Below, one piece after another: positions 15,830 through 24,127 of a stretch of DNA of 64,000 nt (its first letter is position 1; each line of letters starts with the position of its first letter). Source of the stretch: Mycobacterium szulgai (lineage in GTDB: Bacteria; Actinomycetota; Actinomycetes; Mycobacteriales; Mycobacteriaceae); contig NZ_LQPW01000031.1 of assembly GCF_002116635.1 (NCBI RefSeq), positions 232,907-296,906 on the forward strand, written 5' to 3'. The notes under the pieces are model-generated. The model worked only from the letters and a program-made list of their open reading frames with translations. It did no database searches and was not told the DNA's origin. A program made the translations under genes and the position numbers.

Positions 15830-17035
15830 ATGGCGGCGCTGGAGGGCGTGCGCGTGCTGGACCTGACTCGGTACTTGTCTGGTCCCACGCTCACGATGCT
15901 GCTAGCGGACCTGGGTGCGGATGTCATCAAGGTGGAGGCACTGCCGGCCGGCGATCCGGCTCGCGAGTCTGGGCCATTCCACGGCACCGAGAGCGTCTTC
16001 TTCCTCGCGTCCAACCGAAACAAGCGCAGCGTAGCTCTGGATCTGCACACCGCCGAAGGTATGTCGGCCTGCCGGGCGTTGATTCGCGACGCCGATGTGT
16101 TCGTGCACAACTTCAAGCCCGGCACGGCTGAAGCCATGGGCTTGGGCGCAGAAACGTTGCGGGGGTTGTATCCGCGGCTGGTGTACGTCTCGGTGAGCGG
16201 GTTCGGTCAGCGTCCACCAGGGTCGGCACTGCCCGGATTCGATCAGACAGCCCAGGCGATGTCGGGCTTGATGAGCATTACCGGCACGGCCGAAACCGGG
16301 CCGCTGCGGGCCGGGATTGCCGTCACGGATTCGGCGACCGGCGTGTTCGGTGCCATGGGAGTCCTTGCCGCCCTTTATGAACGGGAGCGCACCGGTGTCG
16401 GCGCGGTCGTCGAAGCATCGCTGATGCAGTCGATGCTCACCATGCTGTCCTATCAAGCGCAGAAGTACCTCAGTATCGGCGTCGTGCCCGGGCAGGACGG
16501 TAACGATCATCCGATTCTGTTCCCACAGGGCACGTTCAAAACCCGCGATGGCGCAATGACTTTGGCATGCGGCAGCGACAAGATGTGGCAGCGGCTGTGC
16601 GCCGCGTTGGGAACGCAGGCGTGGGCGAAGGACGAGCGCTTCTTCGACAACACTGCGCGGATGCAACACCGCGGCGAGCTACGCCGACTTATTGAAGGCG
16701 TGCTGGCGTCCAAGACGACCAGCGAATGGCTTGAGATCGTTGGCCCGCACGGCGTTCCGTGCGGACCGGTACTCACCGTTGACCAGGCCCTGGAGCATCC
16801 GATAACCGCGGGTCTCGATATGGTCGCCACTGCTCAGCACAGCTCGCTGGGCACACTGAAACTGCTTGGCCAGTCCATCAATATCGGCGGAGGAGACGAA
16901 GGATGGTTGCGATATCCGCCGCCGATGCTTGGCGAGCACACGTCTGAGGTCCTTCGAGAGGCGGGCTATGACGATTCGGATATCGATGCGCTGATCGCTA
17001 ATAACCAAGCGGTGCAATGGGATTCGACGAAGTAG
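15830..17035 (+). CDS. Family III CoA-transferase (CaiB/BaiF type)
   Basis: This 401-residue protein moves CoA between acyl donors and acceptors. It begins with the family signature GVRVLDLTRYLSGP and continues with LADLGADVIKVE, SNRNKRSVALDLH and the mid-protein SVSGFGQ. The catalytic Asp is expected in the QTAQAMSG/GLMSITG neighbourhood. ATG 15830 lies one nt after the hydratase stop. The 3' end overlaps the amidase start by 19 nt, so hydratase, CoA-transferase and amidase form one operon. The substrate is unknown; the set would suit activation and degradation of an amide- or carboxylate-containing compound. Confidence 0.85.
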   Translation: MAALEGVRVLDLTRYLSGPTLTMLLADLGADVIKVEALPAGDPARESGPFHGTESVFFLASNRNKRSVALDLHTAEGMSACRALIRDADVFVHNFKPGTAEAMGLGAETLRGLYPRLVYVSVSGFGQRPPGSALPGFDQTAQAMSGLMSITGTAETGPLRAGIAVTDSATGVFGAMGVLAALYERERTGVGAVVEASLMQSMLTMLSYQAQKYLSIGVVPGQDGNDHPILFPQGTFKTRDGAMTLACGSDKMWQRLCAALGTQAWAKDERFFDNTARMQHRGELRRLIEGVLASKTTSEWLEIVGPHGVPCGPVLTVDQALEHPITAGLDMVATAQHSSLGTLKLLGQSINIGGGDEGWLRYPPPMLGEHTSEVLREAGYDDSDIDALIANNQAVQWDSTK

Positions 17036-18453
17036 CCGACCCGTCGCAAGACCAGGACGAAATCTGGAAGTTCGAGCTAACAGAACTCGCCGGACTTATT
17101 CGTACCCGGCAACTCACCTCGGAAGAGGTGACGGACTCGACTCTGCGGCGGATCGATTCATGCGATTTTCGGCTCAAGAGCTACGCGTTCGTCGCCGCGG
17201 AACCCGCCTTGCGGGCCGCGCGGGCGGCGGACGCAGAGATCGCCGACGGCCGCTATCGCGGTGTCTTACATGGTGTGCCTATCGGTGTGAAAGATCTCTG
17301 CTACACGGTCGACGCTCCGACCGCGGCGGGCACCACCATCTTTCGTGATTTTCGGCCCCATTACGACGCGACGGTTGTCGCGCGGCTGCGCGCGGCGGGC
17401 GCGGTGATCATCGGCAAACTGGCCATGACAGAGGGCGCATACCTTGGCTATCACCCCGATCTCCCGGTGCCGGTGAACCCGTGGGACCCGCAGACTTGGG
17501 CGGGGGTGTCGTCCAGCGGTTGCGGCGTGGCTACTGCGGCGGGATTGTGCTTCGGTTCGGTCGGGTCAGACACCGGGGGATCGATCCGATTCCCGGCGAG
17601 CATGTGTGGTGTGACGGGTATTAAACCGACGTGGGGCCGGGTCAGTCGGCACGGAATCGTGGAATTGGCAGCCACTTTCGACCATGTCGGGCCTATCGCC
17701 CGAAGTGCCCGGGATGCCGGAGCATTGCTGAATGTCATGGCCGGGTCCGACGTCAACGATCCGACCGCGTCGCTGGATCCGGTGCCGGACTACACGGCCG
17801 ACCTCGCCTTGCTGCGGGCGCCGCGCGTGGGCGTTGACTGGGCCCAGCTGACCGCCTTTGACGCGGATACGAAATCCATGATGGATCAAGTGGTTACGAC
17901 GCTCGAGGCTCTCGGTTGGCCAGTCGTCGAAGTGACGCTGCCCGTGCTCGCTCCGATCGTGGCCGTGTTCGGGAAGTTACGCGCGGTCGAGACGGCCGTC
18001 GCGCACGCCCGTACCTATCCGGCGCGTGCCGAGGAGTACGGACCGACGCTGCGCGCGATCATTGAAATCGGCCGTGGGCTGAGCGCTGTGGAGTATCAGA
18101 CGCTGGTCAGGCAGCGCCTCGACTTCACCGGACGGCTGCGGCGGGTGTTCGAAGACGTGGACATTGTGCTAATGCCCAGCTCCGGAATCGGTTCTCCGAC
18201 AGTGCAAACCATGCTGAAGCTGGGGCAGGACGCGCAGCTGACCGCCATGTTGGCGGCACCGACGGCGCCGTTCAACGTCAGTGGCCACCCCGCGATATGC
18301 CTGCCCGCCGGAGTCACGCCGCGCGGAACGCCGCTTGGGGTTCAGTTCATCGGCCGAGAATTTGCCGAGCAGTTGCTCATTCGCGCCGGCCACGCATTCC
18401 AGCAGAGCACCGCGTTCCACCGTCGGAGGCCACCGCTGGCTTCTGATCACTAG
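17017..18453 (+). CDS. Amidase (amidase-signature family)
   Basis: This is a 478-residue amidase-signature hydrolase. The Ser-Ser-Lys triad is visible: Lys in HGVPIGVKDLCYT (about residue 90), the Ser-rich loop AGVSSSGCGVATAAG (about 162-176) and the nucleophile Ser in GSDTGGSIRFPA (about 185-196). The ATG at 17017 lies inside the 3' end of the CoA-transferase gene, which implies translational coupling. In the usual GSSGG loop the sequence reads SSSGCG, a Gly-to-Cys change. The length is normal. Confidence 0.88.
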   Translation: MGFDEVADPSQDQDEIWKFELTELAGLIRTRQLTSEEVTDSTLRRIDSCDFRLKSYAFVAAEPALRAARAADAEIADGRYRGVLHGVPIGVKDLCYTVDAPTAAGTTIFRDFRPHYDATVVARLRAAGAVIIGKLAMTEGAYLGYHPDLPVPVNPWDPQTWAGVSSSGCGVATAAGLCFGSVGSDTGGSIRFPASMCGVTGIKPTWGRVSRHGIVELAATFDHVGPIARSARDAGALLNVMAGSDVNDPTASLDPVPDYTADLALLRAPRVGVDWAQLTAFDADTKSMMDQVVTTLEALGWPVVEVTLPVLAPIVAVFGKLRAVETAVAHARTYPARAEEYGPTLRAIIEIGRGLSAVEYQTLVRQRLDFTGRLRRVFEDVDIVLMPSSGIGSPTVQTMLKLGQDAQLTAMLAAPTAPFNVSGHPAICLPAGVTPRGTPLGVQFIGREFAEQLLIRAGHAFQQSTAFHRRRPPLASDH

Positions 18454-18524
18454 ACGGAGCCGCGATGCTCGTTGGCAGGTGACCCAGAGTTGAAGGGGAG
18501 GAGGTGCGGTCCCGGCCGAGTGTG

Positions 18525-18574
18525 CCGCTAGCCGCACGTTCGCGGCCGAACGGGCGGCTAGCTTCACCCACGTG
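18525..18574 (+). repeat. Dispersed intergenic repeat, copy B
   Basis: This is the second copy of the element at 8950-8998, in the same orientation. It has half-units CCGCTAGCCGCACGTTCG and GGCTAGCTTCACCCACG. It lies about 70 bp after the amidase stop and about 50 bp downstream of the truncated minus-strand frame at 18627-18731. In both copies the element therefore lies at the 3' side of a truncated minus-strand gene. Confidence 0.6.
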
Positions 18575-18626
18575 CACAGCGAACGTCTGCGACCCGACGC
18601 CTATCAGCCATGCTTGGCCGTCGTGA

Positions 18627-18731
18627 TTAGCCAGACATACGTGCCGCCCAGCGGCCGGCTGATTCCGTTAAGTGTTCGGTGGGCCGGGCCAACAATTCCG
18701 AGAGGCCCGGAAACCCGGCAACCGCTGACAC
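18627..18731 (-). pseudogene. Truncated N-terminus of an ESX-associated (WXG-linked) protein
   Basis: A 34-residue minus-strand frame starts with GTG 2 nt after the stop of the EspC-like gene and reads LSELLARPTEHLTESAGRWA before it ends. This resembles the N-terminus of mycobacterial proteins encoded next to EspC-like genes that begin with a WXG-like helical segment followed by a hydrolase-type domain. Everything after residue 34 is missing, and repeat B lies just beyond. The family assignment is from memory and is tentative. Confidence 0.45.
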
Positions 18732-18733
18732 CG

Positions 18734-19033
18734 TTACCCGCCGACGACCGGGTGGGCGAGACGGCCCAGCTCCTCGGCAGAATGAGCATCATTCGCAACA
18801 TAGCCAATATCGGCTTCGGCCGCGCCAGTTGCGTGGGTGCCGATCCGCCCAGCCGGCGCTGCTGTAAAAGCAGTGATGTCGCAGCGGGCAGCAGCGACTG
18901 CAGCCGCACTGGCCCGGCTCGGCGACCCGAGCTGCGCCGAACCCGATGCCGCAGGTAACTCGCCTGCCGAAGCACGCCAACGCCGCGCCATCCCCCGTAC
19001 ACCAGCGTTGTCAATACGCAGTTCTGGCTGCAT
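18734..19033 (-). CDS. EspC-like (DUF2580) small ESX secretion-associated protein
   Basis: A 99-residue, Ala-rich, helical protein: [20 protein letters not shown] at the start and [13 protein letters not shown] near the end. This pattern (a 'val/ile-D-x-x-G-v-r' opening, a central Ala/Pro stretch, then G-Y-x-x-N-D-x-x-S-A) is that of the EspC/DUF2580 family of type VII secretion partners. It is divergent from end. The partner gene downstream is truncated (18627-18731), so the protein may have lost its function. No strong ribosome site precedes the ATG. Confidence 0.55.
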   Translation of the reverse strand: MQPELRIDNAGVRGMARRWRASAGELPAASGSAQLGSPSRASAAAVAAARCDITAFTAAPAGRIGTHATGAAEADIGYVANDAHSAEELGRLAHPVVGG

Positions 19034-19106
19034 GGGGCGGAAGTGCTAGTTGGACTGTCAGCCAGCGAAAGTCACTCAGCGCGCAGCCTGCGTCGGCGCC
19101 ACTTAC

Positions 19107-19112
19107 TAAACT
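19107..19112 (+). promoter_or_regulatory. -10 of end, leaderless
   Basis: TAAACT lies 7 nt before the GTG start of end, the classical spacing for a leaderless mycobacterial mRNA. The same -10 and spacing are kept in the remnant at 14910-14923, which supports its function. Confidence 0.6.
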
Positions 19113-19119
19113 GGCTGAC

Positions 19120-19875
19120 GTGCTCATCGGTTCGCATGTCCACCAGGACGATCCCCTGGCCGCCGCCCAAGCAGACGGCGCCGACGTGGTGCAGTTCTTC
19201 CTCGGCAACCCGCAGAGCTGGAAGAAACCCAAGCCGCGGGACGACGCCGACAGGCTGAAGGCGTCCACCGTGCCGCTGTACGTCCACGCGCCATATCTCA
19301 TCAACGTCGCGTCGGCCAACAACCGCATCCGCATTCCATCGCGAAAGATCCTGCAGGACACCTGTGATGCTGCCGCGGAAATCAACGCGACGGCCGTCAT
19401 CGTGCACGGCGGACACGCCGACGACGATGACATGGAAGCCGGCTTCGAGCGGTGGGTCAAGGCGCTGCAGTATCTCGAAACCGACGTGCAGGTCTACCTG
19501 GAAAACACCGCCGGCGGCGAGCACGCGATGGCCCGTTACTTCGACACCATCGGCCGGCTGTGGGATCACATCGGCGATACCGGCATCGGCTTCTGTCTGG
19601 ACACCTGCCACGCCTGGGCGGCAGGGGAGCAGCTGATTGACGCCGTCGACCGCATCCGGGCGCTAACCGGACGTATCGATCTGGTGCACTGCAACGACTC
19701 CAGAGACGCGGCGGGATCCGGTGCGGACCGGCACGCCAACTTCGGCACCGGTCAGATCGATCCGGAGCTGTTGCTGGCCGTCGTCACCGCCGCCGACGCG
19801 CCGGTGATCTGCGAAACCGCCGACGAGGGCCGCAAGGATGACATCGCGTTTCTGCGCGAAGGAACAAGCGGCTGA
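19120..19875 (+). CDS. end: Endonuclease IV (AP endonuclease)
   Basis: This base-excision-repair enzyme cuts DNA 5' of abasic sites using three zinc ions. The 251-residue protein has the expected metal-ligand motifs: [11 protein letters not shown] (about residues 53-63), VIVHGGH (about 92-98), VYLENTAGG (about 126-134), [10 protein letters not shown] (about 159-168), VHCNDS (about 190-195) and ICETAD near the end. The start at GTG 19120 follows from the leaderless promoter and from the first residues, VLIGSH, which begin strand 1. It is the equivalent of M. tuberculosis Rv0670. Its 5' end is duplicated at 14890-14983. Confidence 0.95.
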   Translation: MLIGSHVHQDDPLAAAQADGADVVQFFLGNPQSWKKPKPRDDADRLKASTVPLYVHAPYLINVASANNRIRIPSRKILQDTCDAAAEINATAVIVHGGHADDDDMEAGFERWVKALQYLETDVQVYLENTAGGEHAMARYFDTIGRLWDHIGDTGIGFCLDTCHAWAAGEQLIDAVDRIRALTGRIDLVHCNDSRDAAGSGADRHANFGTGQIDPELLLAVVTAADAPVICETADEGRKDDIAFLREGTSG

Positions 19876-19920
19876 TTTTAAGGCGTGTTCAACCGGGGCC
19901 TCGCAGCCTACGGTTAACGC

Positions 19921-20766
19921 ATGCTTCATCGGGTCTTCACCTTCTTGGGCGTTGTACTCGTGCTCGTGGGCTGCGCACACCGGAGCGCGCTGCCACCGGC
20001 GGGTTTCGGGACCGGCACCAGCTTCCACACGATTAATGTCGGCGGCGTCGAACGCACCTACCGGCTCTATAAACCCGCTGGCTTGCCCGCGTCGGCGCCG
20101 CTGGTCGTCATGCTTCATGGTGGTTTTGGCAGTGCCAAGCAAGCCGAAAGGTCTTACGACTGGGACGAATTGGCCGAGTCGGAGAAATTCGCCGTGGTGT
20201 ATCCGAATGGCTTCCACCGCGCCTGGAACGCCAACGGCGGCGGTTGCTGCGGCAGGTCCGCCCGCGACGGTGTCGATGACGTCGCATTCATCAGCGCGAC
20301 CGTCGCAGAGATCGCTAAGAACGTCCGCATCGATACCGCCAGGATCTATGCCACCGGGATGAGCAACGGCGCCATCATGTCCTACACGCTGGCGTGCAAC
20401 ACCCAGATTTTCGCCGCGATCGGCCCTGTTTCAGGAACGCAGCTGGATCCGTGCCGGACCCCGCATCCGACGTCCGTCATGCACATACACGGCACCGGGG
20501 ATCCCCTTGTCCGATACACCGGCGGCCCCGGCGCGGGTATGGCCCATATCAACGGGCCATCTGTTCAGCAGCTGAATGCCTTCTGGCGCAACGTCGACCA
20601 GTGCGACGCTCCGTGGGGCAGTACCAACGGTCTGGTCACCACATCGACCGCGGCATGCCCGAACAACCGCAGCGTCGTGCTCGTCACCGTCGACGACGGA
20701 GGCCACGAATGGCCCGCGGTGGCCACCCAGATGTTGTGGAAGTTCTTCGCCGCCCATCCGCGGTAG
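19921..20766 (+). CDS. lpqP: Lipoprotein LpqP, polyhydroxybutyrate-depolymerase-like esterase
   Basis: A secreted, lipid-anchored alpha/beta hydrolase of 281 residues. The signal peptide ends in the lipobox LVGC (Cys about residue 19). The catalytic triad is visible: Ser in GMSNG (about 146-150), Asp in IHGTGD (about 187-192) and His in DDGGHEW near the end. VVMLHGG forms the oxyanion hole. It corresponds to Rv0671 by position and sequence. TACGGT (19909-19914) lies 6 nt before the ATG, so the mRNA may be leaderless. Confidence 0.9.
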   Translation: MLHRVFTFLGVVLVLVGCAHRSALPPAGFGTGTSFHTINVGGVERTYRLYKPAGLPASAPLVVMLHGGFGSAKQAERSYDWDELAESEKFAVVYPNGFHRAWNANGGGCCGRSARDGVDDVAFISATVAEIAKNVRIDTARIYATGMSNGAIMSYTLACNTQIFAAIGPVSGTQLDPCRTPHPTSVMHIHGTGDPLVRYTGGPGAGMAHINGPSVQQLNAFWRNVDQCDAPWGSTNGLVTTSTAACPNNRSVVLVTVDDGGHEWPAVATQMLWKFFAAHPR

Positions 20767-20777
20767 TATTACAGCGC

Positions 20778-20805
20778 TTGTGCAGTTGTAGAAAAAATGT
20801 AACAT
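20778..20805 (+). promoter_or_regulatory. Promoter of fadE8 (leaderless)
   Basis: -35 TTGTGC (20778-20783), 16-nt spacer, -10 TAACAT (20800-20805), then 7 nt to the ATG at 20813. The layout predicts a leaderless transcript for the fadE8-echA4-PaaX-echA5 run. Confidence 0.55.
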
Positions 20806-20812
20806 TGGTGTC

Positions 20813-22441
20813 ATGCCGGATACCCATGTCGTGACCAACCAGGTGCCTCCGTTAGAGGACCACAATCCCGCATCATCGGCGGTGCTCATCGAGGCGCTGA
20901 TCCGCGAAGGCGGGCTGTGGGGCCTGGACGAGGTGAACGCGCTCGGGGCGATCTCGGGCAGCCGGGAGGCGCAACGCTGGGGCGAGCTGGCCGACCGCAA
21001 TCGGCCCATTCTGCATACCCACGACCGCACCGGCCATCGCGTGGACGAGGTCGAATACGACCCGGCGTACCACGAGCTGATGCGCACCGCGATCGAGCAC
21101 GGCCTGCACGCCGCGCCGTGGGCCGACGAGCGGCCGGGGGCTCACGTGGTGCGGGCTGCCAAGACATCGGTATGGACTGTCGAACCCGGCCACATCTGCC
21201 CGATCTCGATGACATATGCCGTCGTCCCCGCATTGCGTTACAACCCCGAACTTGCAACCGTCTATGAGCCGTTGCTGACCAGCCGCGTCTACGACCCCGA
21301 GCTGAAACTGGCCGCGACGAAACCCGGTATCACGGCAGGCATGTCGATGACCGAGAAGCAGGGCGGTTCCGATGTGCGCGCCGGAACCACGGAGGCGACC
21401 CCTAACGCAGCCGGCACGTACAGCCTGACCGGTCACAAGTGGTTCACCTCGGCGCCCATGTGCGACATCTTCCTGGTGCTTGCGCAGGCTCCAAAAGGGT
21501 TGTCCTGCTTCATGCTGCCCCGCATACTGCCCGACGGCACCCGCAACCGGATGTTCCTGCAGCGGCTAAAAGACAAGCTCGGCAATCACGCCAACGCTTC
21601 CAGTGAGGTCGAGTACGACGGCGCCACCGCCTGGCTCGTCGGCGAGGAAGGCCGCGGCGTCCCCACCATCATCGAGATGGTGAACCTCACCAGGCTGGAC
21701 TGCACGCTGGGCAGCGCCACCAGCATGCGCACCGGCCTGACCCGCGCCGTCTATCACGCTCAGCACCGAAAGGCGTTTGGCGCCTACCTCATTGACCAAC
21801 CGCTGATGCGCAATGTGCTGGCCGACCTGGCTGTGGAGGCCGAGGCCGCCACGATTGTGGCGATGCGGATGGCCGGTGCCACCGACAAGGCGGTGCGCGG
21901 CGATCAGACCGAGGGGCTGTTGCGCCGCATCGGTCTGGCTGCCAGTAAGTACTGGGTGTGCAAGCGTTCGACGCCACACGCGGCCGAAGCGCTGGAGTGC
22001 CTGGGCGGCAACGGGTATGTCGAAGACTCCGGTATGCCGCGGCTCTACCGTGAGGCGCCGCTGATGGGTATCTGGGAGGGTTCGGGCAACGTCAGCGCGC
22101 TGGACACGTTGCGCGCCATGGCAACTCGGCCCGAATGCGTCGAGGTGCTGTTCGACGAGCTCGCGCACAGCGCCGGTCAAGACGCCCGCCTGGACAGCCA
22201 CGTCGAAAATTTGCGGGCCCAGCTGACCGATCTGGACACTATCACCTACCGCGCCCGCAAGATCGCCGAGGACATCTGCCTGGCGTTGCAGGGGTCCTTG
22301 CTGGTGCGGCACGGGCATCCCGCGGTCGCCGAGGCGTTCCTGGCCACCCGCATCGGCGGGCAGTGGGGCGGGGCATTCGGCACCATGCCCGCTGGGCTGG
22401 ATCTGGCGCCAATCCTCGAGCGTGCTCTAGTTAAGGGATGA
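20813..22441 (+). CDS. fadE8: Acyl-CoA dehydrogenase FadE8 (AidB-like)
   Basis: A 542-residue flavoprotein of the acyl-CoA dehydrogenase family, AidB-like subgroup. Visible are MSMTEKQGGSDVRA (FAD/substrate region, about residues 179-192), GHKWFTSAP, LGNHANASSEVEYDGA and the C-terminal ECLGGNGYVEDSGMPRLYRE motif with the Arg typical of the AidB branch. The same length is recalled for Rv0672. The stop overlaps the start of echA4 (ATGA), so the two are translationally coupled. The expected reaction is alpha,beta-dehydrogenation of a short or branched acyl-CoA, though AidB members may instead bind DNA. Confidence 0.92.
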   Translation: MPDTHVVTNQVPPLEDHNPASSAVLIEALIREGGLWGLDEVNALGAISGSREAQRWGELADRNRPILHTHDRTGHRVDEVEYDPAYHELMRTAIEHGLHAAPWADERPGAHVVRAAKTSVWTVEPGHICPISMTYAVVPALRYNPELATVYEPLLTSRVYDPELKLAATKPGITAGMSMTEKQGGSDVRAGTTEATPNAAGTYSLTGHKWFTSAPMCDIFLVLAQAPKGLSCFMLPRILPDGTRNRMFLQRLKDKLGNHANASSEVEYDGATAWLVGEEGRGVPTIIEMVNLTRLDCTLGSATSMRTGLTRAVYHAQHRKAFGAYLIDQPLMRNVLADLAVEAEAATIVAMRMAGATDKAVRGDQTEGLLRRIGLAASKYWVCKRSTPHAAEALECLGGNGYVEDSGMPRLYREAPLMGIWEGSGNVSALDTLRAMATRPECVEVLFDELAHSAGQDARLDSHVENLRAQLTDLDTITYRARKIAEDICLALQGSLLVRHGHPAVAEAFLATRIGGQWGGAFGTMPAGLDLAPILERALVKG

Positions 22442-23376
22442 CGCACTCGATCAGGCCGGTCGATTTCGACAACCTGAAGACGATGACCTACGAGGTAACC
22501 GATCGGGTTGCCCGGATCACCTTCAATCGGCCGGAGAAAGGCAACGCGATCGTCGCCGACACTCCACTGGAGCTGTCGGCGTTGGTGGAGCGGGCCGACC
22601 TCGATCCCGAGGTCCACGTCATCCTGGTGTCCGGTCGCGGCGAAGGTTTCTGCGCCGGCTTCGACCTTTCCGCCTATGCCGAGCAGTCGTCGTCGGCCGG
22701 CGGCGACGGCGGTTACCGGGGGACGGTGCTGGACGGCAAGACCCAGGCCGTCAACCACCTGCCCAATCAGCCGTGGGACCCGATGATCGACTACCAGATG
22801 ATGAGCCGCTTCGTGCGCGGCTTCTCCAGCCTGATGCATTGCGACAAGCCGACGGTGGTCAAGATCCACGGCTACTGCGTGGCCGGCGGTACCGATATCG
22901 CGCTGCACGCCGATCAGGTGATCGCCGCCGCCGACGCGAAGATCGGCTACCCGCCGACGCGGGTTTGGGGTGTACCGGCCGCGGGACTGTGGGCGCACCG
23001 GCTCGGCGATCAGCGCGCCAAACGCCTACTGCTGACCGGGGACTGCATTACCGGCGCTCAAGCCGCCGAATGGGGGCTCGCGGTTGAGGCGCCGGATCCC
23101 AAAGACCTCGACGAGCGCACCGAACGCCTGGTCCAACGGATCGCCGCGATGCCGGTCAACCAGCTGATAATGATCAAGCTCACGCTCAATTCCGCTCTGC
23201 TGCAACAGGGTGTGGCCACCAGCAGAATGGTCAGCACGGTGTTCGACGGCGTTGCTCGGCACACCCCCGAGGGGCACGCGTTCGTCGCCGACGCGGTCGA
23301 GCACGGCTTCCGCGATGCGGTCAAGCATCGCGAGGAGCCGTTCGGCGACTACGGCCGGCGGGCTTCGCAGGTTTGA
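22438..23376 (+). CDS. echA4: Enoyl-CoA hydratase/isomerase family protein EchA4
   Basis: A 312-residue crotonase-fold protein. The oxyanion-hole segments are SGRGEGFCAGFDLSAYAE (about residues 64-81) and KIHGYCVAGGTDIALHADQV (about 142-161). An insert rich in Gly/Ser between them and an extended C-terminus are characteristic of this EchA4 branch. The start ATG overlaps the fadE8 stop by 4 nt. It probably acts with FadE8 in a beta-oxidation-like route; the substrate is unknown. Confidence 0.9.
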   Translation: MTHSIRPVDFDNLKTMTYEVTDRVARITFNRPEKGNAIVADTPLELSALVERADLDPEVHVILVSGRGEGFCAGFDLSAYAEQSSSAGGDGGYRGTVLDGKTQAVNHLPNQPWDPMIDYQMMSRFVRGFSSLMHCDKPTVVKIHGYCVAGGTDIALHADQVIAAADAKIGYPPTRVWGVPAAGLWAHRLGDQRAKRLLLTGDCITGAQAAEWGLAVEAPDPKDLDERTERLVQRIAAMPVNQLIMIKLTLNSALLQQGVATSRMVSTVFDGVARHTPEGHAFVADAVEHGFRDAVKHREEPFGDYGRRASQV

Positions 23377-23389
23377 GCCGAGTCTAACC

Positions 23390-24127
23390 ATGCCGAGCAT
23401 GACAGCCCGCTCAGTCGTTCTCAGCGTGCTGCTCGGTGCCCATCCCGCGTGGGCCAGTGCCAGCGAATTGATCCGCCTGACAGCCGATTTCGGCATCAAG
23501 GAGACGACGCTTCGGGTCGCGCTGACCCGCATGGTCAGCGCGGGCGACCTGGTCCGGTCCGCCGACGGCTACCGGCTTTCGGATCGGTTGCTGGCCCGTC
23601 AGCGCCGACAGGACGACGCCATGCGCCCGCGGACCCGGGCCTGGAGCGGACACTGGCACCTACTCGTGGTCACCAGCGTCGGCACGGACGCCCGCACCCG
23701 CGCGGCATTGCGAACCACCATGCACCACAAGCGTTTCGGTGAGCTCCGCGAAGGGGTGTGGATGCGGCCGGACAACCTCGACCTCGAATTGGGCGCCGAC
23801 GTCGAAGCCCGGGTGCGGCTCCTCAATGCGCGCGATGACGACCCCGCGCAGCTGGCCGCGCAGCTGTGGGATCTGCCCGGATGGGCAAGCGCCGGATACC
23901 GCTTGCTCGACGAAATGGCGCAAGCTACGGGGGTTCCCGAGCGATTCGTGGTGGCGGCGGCCATCGTGCGGCACCTGCTCACCGATCCCGTGCTACCCGA
24001 CGAATTGCTGCCCGCCGACTGGCCCGGCGCGCGGCTGCGGGTGGCCTACCACGACTTCGCCACCGAACTGGCGGAGCGCCGCGACTTGGCGCAACAAGAC
24101 GGGACCCAACTCCTGGAGGCGACATGA
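23390..24127 (+). CDS. PaaX-family transcriptional regulator
   Basis: A 245-residue regulator of the PaaX type, equivalent in position to Rv0674. The N-terminal winged helix covers about residues 1-70 (FGIKETTLRVALTRMVSAG is the recognition-helix region). The middle and C-terminal parts (WHLLVVTSVG; ELREGVWMRPDNL) match PaaX core and C-terminal domains, which sense aryl-CoA compounds in known members. ATG 23390 is preferred; ATG 23399 is possible. The gene ends with an ATGA overlap with echA5. Likely target: its own fatty/aromatic acid operon. Confidence 0.82.
   Translation: MPSMTARSVVLSVLLGAHPAWASASELIRLTADFGIKETTLRVALTRMVSAGDLVRSADGYRLSDRLLARQRRQDDAMRPRTRAWSGHWHLLVVTSVGTDARTRAALRTTMHHKRFGELREGVWMRPDNLDLELGADVEARVRLLNARDDDPAQLAAQLWDLPGWASAGYRLLDEMAQATGVPERFVVAAAIVRHLLTDPVLPDELLPADWPGARLRVAYHDFATELAERRDLAQQDGTQLLEAT

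Noticed and set aside
18572..18958. 128-codon plus-strand ORF
   Set aside because: It is antisense to the EspC-like gene and its truncated partner and has shadow composition.
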